From Gemmatimonadota bacterium (GTDB lineage Bacteria; Gemmatimonadota; Gemmatimonadetes; Gemmatimonadales; GWC2-71-9), in contig JADFIT010000008.1 in NCBI GenBank assembly GCA_022566515.1, forward strand, positions 1 through 45,011: a stretch of DNA of 45,011 nt, in the 5' to 3' direction. Of the stretch, positions 1-7,359 are shown piece after piece; positions within the stretch are counted from its first letter, which is position 1, and each line of letters starts with the position of its first letter. The translations under genes and the position numbers were made by a program. Below the pieces are notes generated by a model that searched no databases, was not told where the DNA came from, and worked only from the letters and a program-made list of their open reading frames with translations.

Positions 1-158
1 GCTCGGCGACGGTGTAGGACATGACGCCGTAGGTGCCCACGGCGGCCAGCGCCAGCGCGACGCCGCCAAAGATGGCGAGCAACAGCGTCAGGAAGCGGGG
101 CCGCGCCACCGCTTCGTAGAGCACGGTCTCCATCTCCTGGAGATCGGCCAGCGGCAGT
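1..158 (-). pseudogene. C-terminal fragment of a second ADOP/FtsX-like permease (runs off left edge)
   Basis: Read on the minus strand this stretch encodes the same peptide as part of the C-terminal FtsX domain of the intact permease at 3227-5674, including the words [15 protein letters not shown] and [12 protein letters not shown]. At DNA level bases 1-157 match 3520-3676 with about five mismatches. The upstream (N-terminal) coding part is absent: homology stops abruptly near 158 and unrelated sequence follows. The rest of the C-terminus lies outside the window. It is therefore a truncated paralogue or the residue of a recombination between tandem ADOP genes. It cannot be told here whether the missing half was deleted or lies elsewhere. 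Confidence 0.75.
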
Positions 159-266
159 GTCATTCTGCCATTTGGCTTCGAGTAAGTAGGTCTGACCCTG
201 CAACATGAAGCTCCCGTCGATCTCCTCACCTGCAATGCGGAAGTGGTATTCCCCTGATTTCGCGGA
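159..266 (-). pseudogene. Scrap of a PD-(D/E)XK-type nuclease (restriction-endonuclease-like)
   Basis: The minus strand is open through this stretch and contains the words GEEIDGSF and YLLEAKW. An Asp (codon 216-218) is followed after 12 residues by Glu-Ala-Lys (codons 177-179 and 171-173). That D-x(12)-E-A-K arrangement is the catalytic core pattern of Mrr-like and related PD-(D/E)XK nucleases, where the words EQIDG and LLEAKW are common. Both ends are cut: the C-terminal side joins the ADOP fragment at about 158, and the N-terminal side meets a stub of an IS3-type transposase. Only about 35 codons remain, so this is a dead fragment. The family call is from memory of motif context, not a search. 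Confidence 0.45.
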
Positions 267-305
267 CACTTCTGAAAAGGCTCATATTGGGTCAGGAGGA
301 GTGTC

Positions 306-383
306 ATGGGAAAGCGGAGAAGGTTTTCAGCCGAGTTCAAACGGGAGGCCGTGGCGTTGACGGCCCAACCGGACGTGTCCGCA
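306..383 (+). mobile_element. IS3-family OrfA N-terminal stub
   Basis: An ATG at 306 with a GGAGGA-like ribosome binding site just upstream opens a frame beginning MGKRRRFSAEFKREAVALT. This is the typical start of the helix-turn-helix OrfA of IS3-group transposases. Homology is lost after about 26 codons and the frame then runs into unrelated sequence. The DDE-bearing OrfB and the right inverted repeat are not present. Upstream sequence near 255-290 probably contains the old left end, but I could not pair it with a right end. It is a non-functional remnant within a cluster of gene fragments. Confidence 0.6.
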
Positions 384-442
384 CACCCTTGCTCGGCGCG
401 TTGGTGTAGACGTGGGGACGGGCGTGTACGGATGCGAGTGGT

Positions 443-2728
443 CTACCTGCCGCCCGTCCTCCCCGGCTCGCTGCCGAGTTCCGGTTTCAGGTGCTCCTGG
501 AAGTAACGGCGAATGGCTTCGAATACGTAGGTGCGGCGCGTTCTATCAGATAACGACGTTCCAGTATTATAACGGTGGCCCGCGCCGGGCAGCACAAGTA
601 GGTCGAAGTGTTTGCCTGCCTGGATCAGTGCGTCCACCATCTTCATAGCGTTGGAGAAGGGCACGTCGGCGTCGCTCGTGCCGTGGATGAGAAGCAGCTT
701 GCCCTTGAGATTCGCCGCAAAATTGAGATTCGAGGCGTAGTCTAAAGCCTCCTTACTGCCCATCAAGACATCATCATCTGGTCGAAACGGGTTATACGCT
801 GCTCTGGCAACACCGACGTGGTACACATTGGGGGCGAGTAGCATAGCGCGGATAGCAAAGTAGCCTCCGAATGAATTTCCGTGTATACCCACGCGACTCA
901 GATCCATGTAGGGTCTCGTTTCAGCCAATTGTTTGAGTGCCGCGACATGGTCAGGGATCTCGTTTCGACCCAGGTTTCCGTAAACGACCTCTTGGAACTC
1001 TCTTCCACGCTCAGGAGTACCGCGCGCGTCCACGGTAAAGACGATAAATCCCAGTTGCGCCCGTGCCTGTGGCAGAAAAGCCCTCCTTTGGGAGAAGGTG
1101 CGTGGCACATAAACCGTCTGGGCGCCACCATAGATTTTGTCGATCACTGGGTATTTCTTGTTCGGGTCAAAATCGTATGGTTTATAGAGCACGCCGTAGA
1201 GATCGGTTTCCCCATCGGCGGCTTTGACGACGAACTCCTCCGGCGGCTTCCACTTCAGCTCCTTCAGGGCGTCGATGTTGGCTTTTGAGACCGTCTGCAG
1301 CAATGTGCCATCCGCCCGTTTCAACTCCACCGCCGGTGGCCGGTCGACATTGGAGTGGGTATCCAAGAAGAATTCCTTCGACGGTGCAAACTGGATGTCG
1401 TGTTGACCGTTGGCTTCGGTCAGTCGCGCCAGCCGGTTCCCTTCTAGATCCACTCTGTAGAGGTGGGTGTCGTAGGGCCGCTGCGGGTCGCCGTGAGCGG
1501 TGAAGTAGACCCAGCCGGCTTTATCGTCCACGGCCACAACTTGCAGCACAGGGAAGAGCCCTTCTGTCAAGCGCCGGATCAGATTGCCGTCCAAGTCATA
1601 CAGGTAGAGGTGATTCCAACCATCCCGTTCTGACCTCCAGATGAAGCGTGCTCCGTCTTCGAGGGGCGTAAAAAGTCTCTCCCATTGCAGCCAGAGCCCA
1701 TACGTTGTTCGGCTTTCGGTGAGAACAATCCTTGTCGAGCCCGTCGAGGGATTTGCGGCCATGAGGTCCAACTTCGTGGTCCAGGGGTCAGGCCTGAGGA
1801 AAAGCAGCTCGGAGCCGTCCGGTCGCCACCCGAGGACCCAGAAGTACTGATCCGGCTCCGTGCCAGTGTCGACCCGGACTAGTTGCTTCGTGACGATATC
1901 GACGATGAAGAGTTCGGCCGGGGGCTCGGGGTCACTGTCTGAGATAGACCACCGTACCTCCTCCCTCGGCGACAGATAGTCAACAATGGCGTATTTGGGC
2001 ATTGAGCGGTAATCCGTTTTTTTTACCGCGAGCCGGTAACTATCTGGCGACCACCAGGCCCACGGGTCCCAATAGCCTCCCCAAACGTAGTCTTCGATGG
2101 CATCAGTAGTGAGCTGTACACTGCCGTCGTCGTATGTCGAGCGCAGCCATAGGTTGTCGTCTTTCAAGCTTGCGAACCACCGGCGGTCGGGAGAGAGGAC
2201 CTCCATCAGGTCCGGCCCGTTCACCATAAAACTCTTTCGAACGCCCTTTGGGATCAGCCGGTTTTTCTCCTCTTCGGATATGGAAGGAGCTCGTCTTATC
2301 CTGTAGGTGTCGAGCCAGAGAATAAATTCCTTCTTTTCGACGCTGAACGTGACTTCTTTCTCGCCCTCATCAACAAAGGTGAATTCCTCAAAGGGGAGAC
2401 CCTCGTAGGCGGGTTCGTGGTCGAGTAGGGGGGTAATTGCTTGGCGCAGTCGGGCTGTGTCGAACAACTCGGTCTTGGTGTTGGCTTTGGGATCGACCTT
2501 GTAGATAACAGTGTTTTCTGGTGCTCCCTCGGCGTACCAGAAACTCGAGCCGTCGGCCATCCAATGAGGCTCGACAGAGCCCCCTTTGACGTAGGAGGAG
2601 AACTCCCGGTAGCGGTCGTACATCGCCTCCCGTTCGGATTGCGCTGACTCCTGCGCGCGAAGCAGGGGGACCGCGATCGCGTGGCCGAGGCATAGCATGA
2701 CAACCGTTGCTCGCATTGGCGTAATCAT
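443..2728 (-). CDS. Secreted S9 family peptidase (dipeptidyl-peptidase IV / prolyl oligopeptidase type)
   Basis: The product is 761 aa. The start is the ATG at 2728, preceded by a purine-rich GAAGGTGG site, and it gives a clean signal peptide (MITPMRATVVMLCLG, cleavage near LLRA-QE). The same frame stays open to an ATG at 2875, but those 49 extra codons are the head of an unrelated kinase (see 2765-2875). Residues of about 40-500 form the DPP-IV-type beta-propeller with repeated strands such as WSPDSYRLAV and IWRSERDGWNHLYLYD. The C-terminal third is the alpha/beta hydrolase, with nucleophile Ser619 in GNSFGG, Asp686 in HGTSDADVP and His718 in GAGHRY, so the triad is complete. Known family role: periplasmic or extracellular release of N-terminal dipeptides during peptide scavenging. 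It stands alone as an intact gene among gene scraps, so it probably arrived or survived by rearrangement. Confidence 0.93.
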   Translation of the reverse strand: MITPMRATVVMLCLGHAIAVPLLRAQESAQSEREAMYDRYREFSSYVKGGSVEPHWMADGSSFWYAEGAPENTVIYKVDPKANTKTELFDTARLRQAITPLLDHEPAYEGLPFEEFTFVDEGEKEVTFSVEKKEFILWLDTYRIRRAPSISEEEKNRLIPKGVRKSFMVNGPDLMEVLSPDRRWFASLKDDNLWLRSTYDDGSVQLTTDAIEDYVWGGYWDPWAWWSPDSYRLAVKKTDYRSMPKYAIVDYLSPREEVRWSISDSDPEPPAELFIVDIVTKQLVRVDTGTEPDQYFWVLGWRPDGSELLFLRPDPWTTKLDLMAANPSTGSTRIVLTESRTTYGLWLQWERLFTPLEDGARFIWRSERDGWNHLYLYDLDGNLIRRLTEGLFPVLQVVAVDDKAGWVYFTAHGDPQRPYDTHLYRVDLEGNRLARLTEANGQHDIQFAPSKEFFLDTHSNVDRPPAVELKRADGTLLQTVSKANIDALKELKWKPPEEFVVKAADGETDLYGVLYKPYDFDPNKKYPVIDKIYGGAQTVYVPRTFSQRRAFLPQARAQLGFIVFTVDARGTPERGREFQEVVYGNLGRNEIPDHVAALKQLAETRPYMDLSRVGIHGNSFGGYFAIRAMLLAPNVYHVGVARAAYNPFRPDDDVLMGSKEALDYASNLNFAANLKGKLLLIHGTSDADVPFSNAMKMVDALIQAGKHFDLLVLPGAGHRYNTGTSLSDRTRRTYVFEAIRRYFQEHLKPELGSEPGRTGGR

Positions 2729-2764
2729 GGTGCACCACCTTCGTGTGGGTGTTTCTCTGAAGTG

Positions 2765-2875
2765 GACGCCGGCGCCGAGTTGGCGCTCGCTGGTGTAGCG
2801 GTCGGCTAAGGCAATCTTGAGACGGTCGAAGGTGTCGGTCACATTGCTACGGCTATCGCGTGGCTGCATCACCAA
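2765..2875 (-). pseudogene. Decapitated Ser/Thr kinase: N-terminal 37 codons only
   Basis: Read on the minus strand from the ATG at 2875, this stretch contains FDRLKIALADRYTSERQLGAG. This is the characteristic opening of Gemmatimonadota-type PknB-like kinases: a DRL..ALADRY helix followed by E.(E/Q)LG.GG of the glycine loop. Homology ends exactly inside the glycine-rich loop, at GAGV, and the frame continues without a stop into the S9 peptidase signal peptide. No kinase lysine, HRD or DFG is present in this frame. It is a remnant whose start codon could still add a leader to the peptidase if transcribed. Confidence 0.6.
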
Positions 2876-2995
2876 GATGCAGCCTGCGGGCTCAGGTAGC
2901 CAGCGTCTTGAACAAGGTGCGCAGTGCTGAATCGAGCCGAGATTTCAACCCAATGAGATTGGTCAAGAATCCGGGGGACCGCCCCTCTGAAACGC

Positions 2996-3025
2996 AAAAA
3001 CGAGCCAACCTAACTGGTTGGCTCG
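2996..3025 (-). terminator. Rho-independent terminator behind the tRNA-Gln fragment
   Basis: On the minus strand a perfect 10 bp stem (CGAGCCAACC / GGTTGGCTCG, loop AGTTA) is followed by a run of five T. It lies 7 bases downstream of the 3' end of the tRNA-Gln piece and points the same way, so it looks like the tRNA's own terminator. Confidence 0.8.
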
Positions 3026-3032
3026 CTCTTAG

Positions 3033-3085
3033 TTGCCCCGCCAGGGCTCGAACCTGGACTCTTCTGATCCAGAGTCAGACGTGTT
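3033..3085 (-). tRNA. Partial tRNA-Gln (anticodon CTG), 3' portion only
   Basis: On the minus strand the following can be read in order: the 3' strand of a D stem (ACAC), G26, an anticodon stem TCTGA/TCAGA with loop CTCTGGA (anticodon CTG, Gln), a 5-base variable loop, a T arm CCAGG-TTCGAGC-CCTGG, and the acceptor strand CGGGGCA plus discriminator A. CCA is not encoded. The expected 5' portion (acceptor TGCCCCG, D stem GTGT, D loop with GG) is missing: the sequence upstream of ACAC is unrelated. The terminator just behind it suggests this is the original 3' end of a real gene that lost its 5' end. Alternatively it is the tRNA-end duplicate left by an integrating element. As it stands it cannot fold into a complete tRNA. 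Confidence 0.7.
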
Positions 3086-3110
3086 GCAGGGTGTTCGTTA
3101 CCACGTCTGA
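3075..3110. repeat. 9 bp inverted repeat at the tRNA break point
   Basis: TCAGACGTG (3075-3083) and CACGTCTGA (3102-3110) are perfect inverted copies around an 18-base spacer. The left arm is tRNA sequence (anticodon stem and position 26 onward). The right arm lies where the missing D arm and acceptor should be, so a piece of the tRNA has been copied in inverse orientation beside the break. Confidence 0.7.
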
Positions 3111-3226
3111 TTCTCTGCCCCCGACCCGAGCGATCGGCTCGCGGCCGCCGATCGGCCTCATCGCCGCGACTCGGGTGATGTCACGGAGTGACACTCAAGC
3201 ACCTACAGCAAGGGTCCGCCTCGCCC

Positions 3227-5674
3227 CTACTCGGCGCGGAGCACCTCGATGGGATCGACGCGCGTGGCACGGCGGGCGGGGATCCAGCACGCCACGACCG
3301 ACACCAACGCCAACAGGACCGGCACGGACACGAAGGTCATGACATCCGTGTTGCTCACCCCGTAGAGGATCGACGACATGAGCTTCGTGAGCACCAAGGC
3401 GCCGGCCAAACCAAGTCCCAGGCCGAGGGCCGACACCTTCAAGCCCTGAACCAACACGAGTTTCACCACGCTGCCGGCCTTGGCACCCAGGGCCATGCGG
3501 ATACCCATCTCGTGGGTGCGCTCGGCGACGGTGTAGGACATGACGCCGTAGGTGCCGACGGCGGCCAGCGCCAGCGCGACGCCGCCAAAGATGGCGAGCA
3601 ACAGCGTCAGGAAGCGGGGCCGCGCCACCGCTTCGTAGAGCACGGTTTCCATCTCCTGGAGGTTGGCCAACGGCAGCGACGCATCGAAGGACCACACGGC
3701 CTCGCGCATCGCGCCGGCGAGCGACAGCGGCGGCACCGCGGTTCGCACGACGATGTTCATGCTGCGGGGAGCACCGTAGAACAGCTGCCCCTGGGAGCCG
3801 GCTGCCTGCCGATAATAGATGTACATCTCCGTTCCCGTTTCCGCCTCCAGGCCGTTCTGCTTCACGTCGCCGACGACGCCGACGACGGTCATCCAGTCCG
3901 GCTGGCCTCCCAGCCTTCGTCCAATCGCGCCGTCCGGCCAGAACGTGTTGGCCATCGTCTCGTTCACGAGGACTACAGGGAGCGTGGACTCGGCGTCCTG
4001 CGCCTCGAACAACCGTCCCGCAACCAGCGGGATATCCATGGTCTCGAAGTAGTGCTCGGTGACGTACTGATAGAAATCGACGATGTGGGGCGGACTGTCC
4101 GGCGTTCGTTCGATTCCTTCGAACTGCAGCGTGTTGGCGTTCATGCGGCGCCTGGGAGGCAGTCCACTCATCGCCGTCACGTTCGTGACGCCGGGTACCG
4201 CTAGCAAGCGATCATGCAACTGGCTGAAGAAAGCCGACTGGCGTGCACCATCGGGATACGTCTCCGCCGGCAAGAACAGGCGGAAGGTGAGCAATCCGTC
4301 AGGACGGAACCCCAGCTCTACCTGTTGCAGCGACGCAAAGCTCCGCAACATCAAGCCGGCGCCCATGACCAGCACCACCGCCAACGCCAACTCGGCAACC
4401 ACGAGCGAACGTCGCAGGATCAAACGGGCCGATCCTGCCGTGGCACGCTGCCCACCCTCCCGCAACGCCATGCCAACGCTGCCCGGCGCGAGGTGGAACA
4501 CCGGGGCGAGCCCAAAGAGAACGCCCGCGACGATGGAGACGAGGAAGGTGAACAGCAACACAGACGCGTCGAGTCCTACCTCGCTAAGCCGTGGGATGCT
4601 GTCGGGACTGGTAGCGAGCAGGAGCTTGACGCCCACCGCGCCGGCGATCAAACCCACCACACCTCCCACCATCGACAGCACCATGCTCTCCGTGAGAAAC
4701 TGCCGGATGAGCCGAGCGCGTCCCGCGCCCAGTGCGGTCCGCACGGCGATCTCTTTCCGTCGAGACTCGGCTCTCGCGAGCAACAGGTTACCCACGTTCG
4801 CGCAGGCGATGAGTAAAACGAATCCCACCGCCCCGAGCAGCACAAATAGCGCGGGACGCACTTCACCGACGACTTCCTCCTGTAGAGGCTTCATGCTGAG
4901 GAAATGGGATTCCGGATTCAGGACGTGACCTCCCCCGACCCGCTCGGCCCACTGGGCAACGAGCGTGCCGAGTTCGGCTTCGGCCCTCTCACCAGAGACG
5001 CCGCGTTCCAATCGCCCGACGACATAGAGAAAATGGCCGCCCCGGTCGCCCGGGTTTGCCGGATCGAGGGCCAACGGAATCCAGGCCTCGACCTTGTGGT
5101 CGCTGATGTCGAACTGCGGCGGCATGACACCGATCACGGTCCGTTGCCTGCCGTTGACCTCCAGGTTCCGACCCAAGATGCCGGGGTCGGAGCCGAACGC
5201 CTGTTGCCACAGCTCGTGCGAAAGCATCATCACGCCATCCACCCCGGGACCGTCCTCTTCCGGCGTGAAGACTCTGCCCATCCGCGCCTCCACCCCCAGC
5301 GTCTCGAAGAATCCGGCGGTCGTGAAGGCCCCAGCGACCCGCATCGGCGTTTCACCGTGGTTGATGCTCACCTCGCCCGTCGTGTAGGCGCCGGTGCTGC
5401 TGAACGATTGATTCCATTCCTGGTACTCGAGATATTCCGGCGCCGACCACCAGAACTCCCGCAAATCGAGCCCTGGGAACTCGGTCGTGAGGAACATCAA
5501 CTCGTGAGGTGCCCGGTACTGCAGCGGCTTGAGGAGCACGCCGTTGACCACGCTGAAGATCGCGCTGTTCGCCCCGACACCGAGGGCGAGAGTGAGCACG
5601 GCGACGGCGCTGAAAACGGGGGCCTTGACGAGGGTACGGATCGCGTAGCGAAGATCTTGCAGGAGCAGTTGCAT
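3227..5674 (-). CDS. ADOP-family FtsX/MacB-like permease
   Basis: The product is 815 aa. It starts [13 protein letters not shown] followed by a membrane segment (about residues 17-40) with the family word [19 protein letters not shown]. Order: MacB-type periplasmic core (about 45-240), a first FtsX block of three helices (about 275-420), a second periplasmic core (about 430-650), and a second FtsX block (about 690-808) ending in [17 protein letters not shown]. This duplicated layout, without an ATPase gene next to it, is what defines the acidobacterial duplicated orphan permeases (ADOP), which are also common in Gemmatimonadota. Substrate is unknown; relatives act in lipoprotein or antibiotic export or in envelope signalling. 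The C-terminal 150 bp are duplicated at the left edge of the window, so at least two paralogues lay in tandem. The upstream region was hit by an IS481 element. Confidence 0.92.
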   Translation of the reverse strand: MQLLLQDLRYAIRTLVKAPVFSAVAVLTLALGVGANSAIFSVVNGVLLKPLQYRAPHELMFLTTEFPGLDLREFWWSAPEYLEYQEWNQSFSSTGAYTTGEVSINHGETPMRVAGAFTTAGFFETLGVEARMGRVFTPEEDGPGVDGVMMLSHELWQQAFGSDPGILGRNLEVNGRQRTVIGVMPPQFDISDHKVEAWIPLALDPANPGDRGGHFLYVVGRLERGVSGERAEAELGTLVAQWAERVGGGHVLNPESHFLSMKPLQEEVVGEVRPALFVLLGAVGFVLLIACANVGNLLLARAESRRKEIAVRTALGAGRARLIRQFLTESMVLSMVGGVVGLIAGAVGVKLLLATSPDSIPRLSEVGLDASVLLFTFLVSIVAGVLFGLAPVFHLAPGSVGMALREGGQRATAGSARLILRRSLVVAELALAVVLVMGAGLMLRSFASLQQVELGFRPDGLLTFRLFLPAETYPDGARQSAFFSQLHDRLLAVPGVTNVTAMSGLPPRRRMNANTLQFEGIERTPDSPPHIVDFYQYVTEHYFETMDIPLVAGRLFEAQDAESTLPVVLVNETMANTFWPDGAIGRRLGGQPDWMTVVGVVGDVKQNGLEAETGTEMYIYYRQAAGSQGQLFYGAPRSMNIVVRTAVPPLSLAGAMREAVWSFDASLPLANLQEMETVLYEAVARPRFLTLLLAIFGGVALALAAVGTYGVMSYTVAERTHEMGIRMALGAKAGSVVKLVLVQGLKVSALGLGLGLAGALVLTKLMSSILYGVSNTDVMTFVSVPVLLALVSVVACWIPARRATRVDPIEVLRAE
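3520..3677. repeat. Direct repeat partner of 1-158
   Basis: About 157 bp, roughly 97% identical to bases 1-157 and in the same orientation. Both copies are in the C-terminal FtsX domain of an ADOP permease. Recombination between the copies would delete or loop out the 3.5 kb carrying the S9 peptidase and the gene scraps. Confidence 0.85.
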
Positions 5675-5865
5675 GGTATCGCCTGAGAGTGGCTGAGAGA
5701 AGGACGTCGTCCCTAGTTAGATTCGCGACATCCCACTGACGTTGGAACGCAGGCCTAGGTTTCAGTCGGTTCCCTGAACTCGTCTCGCACGTAGAGGGCG
5801 GCGGCGGCCGGCTAATTCAGATCCTTGGTTTTTCCTTCAGATACTTGCTCCACCGTTCCAAGTCC

Positions 5866-6828
5866 TTAAGTGTCGTTGACACGGACGTTGTTCATAGCCG
5901 CCAGACGATTCAGCGGCGGGATCGAGCCCAGCGCGAGGTGAGGGCGTTCGGTGTTGTAATACTGCATGAAACGCGGCAGCGCGCCACTGCGGTGTGCCGA
6001 GCTACGATACGCACGCGCGTACGCCCATTCCCGGATGGCGGTCAAGATGAAGCGTTCGGCCTTGCCGTTGGTCTGGGGACGGTACGGTCGGATGCGGACG
6101 TGGCGGATCGTATGGCGGTGCAGGAGAGCCTGATAGCAGCGGGCCCGATAGGCCAGAGCGTTGTCGGTCATGACGCGCTCGATGCGGACCCCATGTTCGG
6201 TAAACCAGGTGAGGGCGTGCTCCAAGAACTGGGTCACCGACGTGCCGCGCTCGTCCGGGAGCAGCTCCACGTACGCGACGCGCGTGGCATCGTCCACCGC
6301 AACGTGGAGGTACTCCCAGCCGCCGCCGCTCCGCGGGCCACGGACCGCCCGGGCGCGTGGGGACAGCGCTGGCCCCCGGCGCGGTGGGAGAATGCGCGCC
6401 AGCTTCTTGGCATCGATGTGTAGCAGTTCGCCAGGGCGCTCACGCTGATATCGTCGCACGGGAGGACGCGGCTCCAAACGGCTTAACCGGGCGAGCCCCA
6501 GGCGTCGCACGGTCACGACCACCGTCGAGATCGGGAGCCGCAGATGGTGGGCAATGCGAGGACTGGTCCAGCGGCGCCGGCGCAGTCGTTCGATCCGCTG
6601 TACCGCGCGCTCCGGCAATCGCCGGGGGGATCGGTGGGGCCGGGACGATCGATCACACAACCCCGCGTAGCCTTCCGCGCGGTACCGGGCGAGCCACTTG
6701 TACACGGTGCGTCGGCTCATCCCGATGCCGACAGCCACTCGGCGGACCTCCTCACGATTGTGGAGCACACGCTCAATCAGTCGGACTCGACCGGCGTATG
6801 CTAAACGTGCATTCTTATGGGTGTTCAC
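5866..6828 (-). CDS. IS481-family DDE transposase
   Basis: The product is 320 aa from a GTG start. The N-terminal helix-turn-helix (about residues 25-60) contains GMSRRTVYKWLARYRAEG. The catalytic rve core has Asp139 (LLHIDAKK), Asp222 (VMTDNALAY) and Glu258 (NGKAERF). The D-x35-E spacing is canonical, and the core is followed by YYNTERPHLALG. The stop codon TAA is formed by bases of the duplicated target CTTAAG, not by the element itself. The GTG start lies inside one arm of a 12 bp inverted repeat (6823-6834 / 6888-6899), which could fold over the start in read-through transcripts. Family and activity are clear; the start codon is less certain. Confidence 0.93.
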   Translation of the reverse strand: MNTHKNARLAYAGRVRLIERVLHNREEVRRVAVGIGMSRRTVYKWLARYRAEGYAGLCDRSSRPHRSPRRLPERAVQRIERLRRRRWTSPRIAHHLRLPISTVVVTVRRLGLARLSRLEPRPPVRRYQRERPGELLHIDAKKLARILPPRRGPALSPRARAVRGPRSGGGWEYLHVAVDDATRVAYVELLPDERGTSVTQFLEHALTWFTEHGVRIERVMTDNALAYRARCYQALLHRHTIRHVRIRPYRPQTNGKAERFILTAIREWAYARAYRSSAHRSGALPRFMQYYNTERPHLALGSIPPLNRLAAMNNVRVNDT

Positions 6829-6918
6829 TGAGCCCTCTGGCAGATGCCGGTTGGTGTGGACTTCGCACCCCCATCTTGCTCTGTTATGGCTCAGTGAACA
6901 ACCTCTTTGTCAAACACA
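5871..6918 (-). mobile_element. Complete IS481-family insertion sequence
   Basis: The element is 1048 bp. Its ends are imperfect inverted repeats: the left begins TGTCGTTGACACGGACG and the right, read inward, TGTGTTTGACAAAGAGG. Both continue into GTTGTTCA. The family hallmark TGT...TTGACA is present. CTTAAG flanks both sides (5865-5870 and 6919-6924) as the target duplication. Removing the element and one copy restores GTCCTTAAGGAC, a perfect 12 bp palindrome. One transposase gene fills the element. Intact ends, intact ORF and intact duplication indicate a recent, potentially mobile copy. Confidence 0.92.
6823..6899. repeat. 12 bp inverted repeat masking the transposase start
   Basis: GTTCACTGAGCC (6823-6834) and GGCTCAGTGAAC (6888-6899) are perfect inverted copies within the right end of the IS481 element. 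The GTG start codon of the transposase (6826-6828) is within the first arm. A transcript that enters from outside the element would contain both arms and could fold them. A transcript starting between the arms would carry only the start-codon arm. Confidence 0.65.
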
Positions 6919-7083
6919 CTTAAGGACGCACCGGTGCCGAGCCCGGGCTCGTCAGCCCGGGACTCTGGATCGGGCGTCCCACTAGGCTGGTGTTCTAGCA
7001 GAACGTCGGCTGGAAGCCTATTTTCGCTGGCCGCCACGGCGGGTGAAACGAGAAGGTGAACTCGAACCGATGAGAGTTGGGAT

Positions 7084-7359
7084 ATGCCGAACGATAGGAG
7101 CCGAGAGCAGAAGCCCCGTGATCCGAGTGGTGACTACCCCGAGTACCGCTCCCACTACTGGCCGCGCACCCGGGACGGGCGGATCGCCGTGGTCCTCTTC
7201 CTTGCACTGTTTGCACTCACGCAACCGCCGTTTGTCCATGTGCTGGCCAATCGGATAGCGCCGTGGGTGTTGGGACTCCCGTTCCTCTATGCCTATCTGC
7301 TGGTGATTTACTTCGCCTTAATAGCAGTGCTCATCTGGGCGCAGCTGCGCGGCGTATAG
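7084..7359 (+). CDS. DUF3311-type small membrane protein, symporter partner
   Basis: The product is 91 aa. A charged, Pro/Tyr-rich N-terminus (about 30 residues) is followed by two hydrophobic helices (about 34-52 and 62-86) joined by a short loop containing NRIAPWVLGLP. Small DUF3311 proteins of this layout are routinely encoded directly upstream of SSS-family symporters. That is the case here: the TAG stop at 7357 is immediately followed by the ATG of the symporter. Likely role: accessory subunit or assembly partner in the inner membrane. The ribosome site is weak. The IS481 right end lies 165 bp upstream. Confidence 0.75.
   Translation: MPNDRSREQKPRDPSGDYPEYRSHYWPRTRDGRIAVVLFLALFALTQPPFVHVLANRIAPWVLGLPFLYAYLLVIYFALIAVLIWAQLRGV

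Noticed and set aside
3033-3110. Complete tRNA-Gln
   Set aside because: The 5' acceptor strand and D loop cannot be found; only the 3' portion folds.
4904-5686. 260 aa open frame on the plus strand
   Set aside because: Antisense to the ADOP permease, which has full-length family motifs; the plus frame reads as low-complexity charged sequence.
6939-7083. Riboswitch or attenuator upstream of the symporter operon
   Set aside because: Short GC hairpins (GAGCCCGGGCTC and CCCGGGCT/AGCCCGGG) are present, but no known riboswitch consensus could be recognised.
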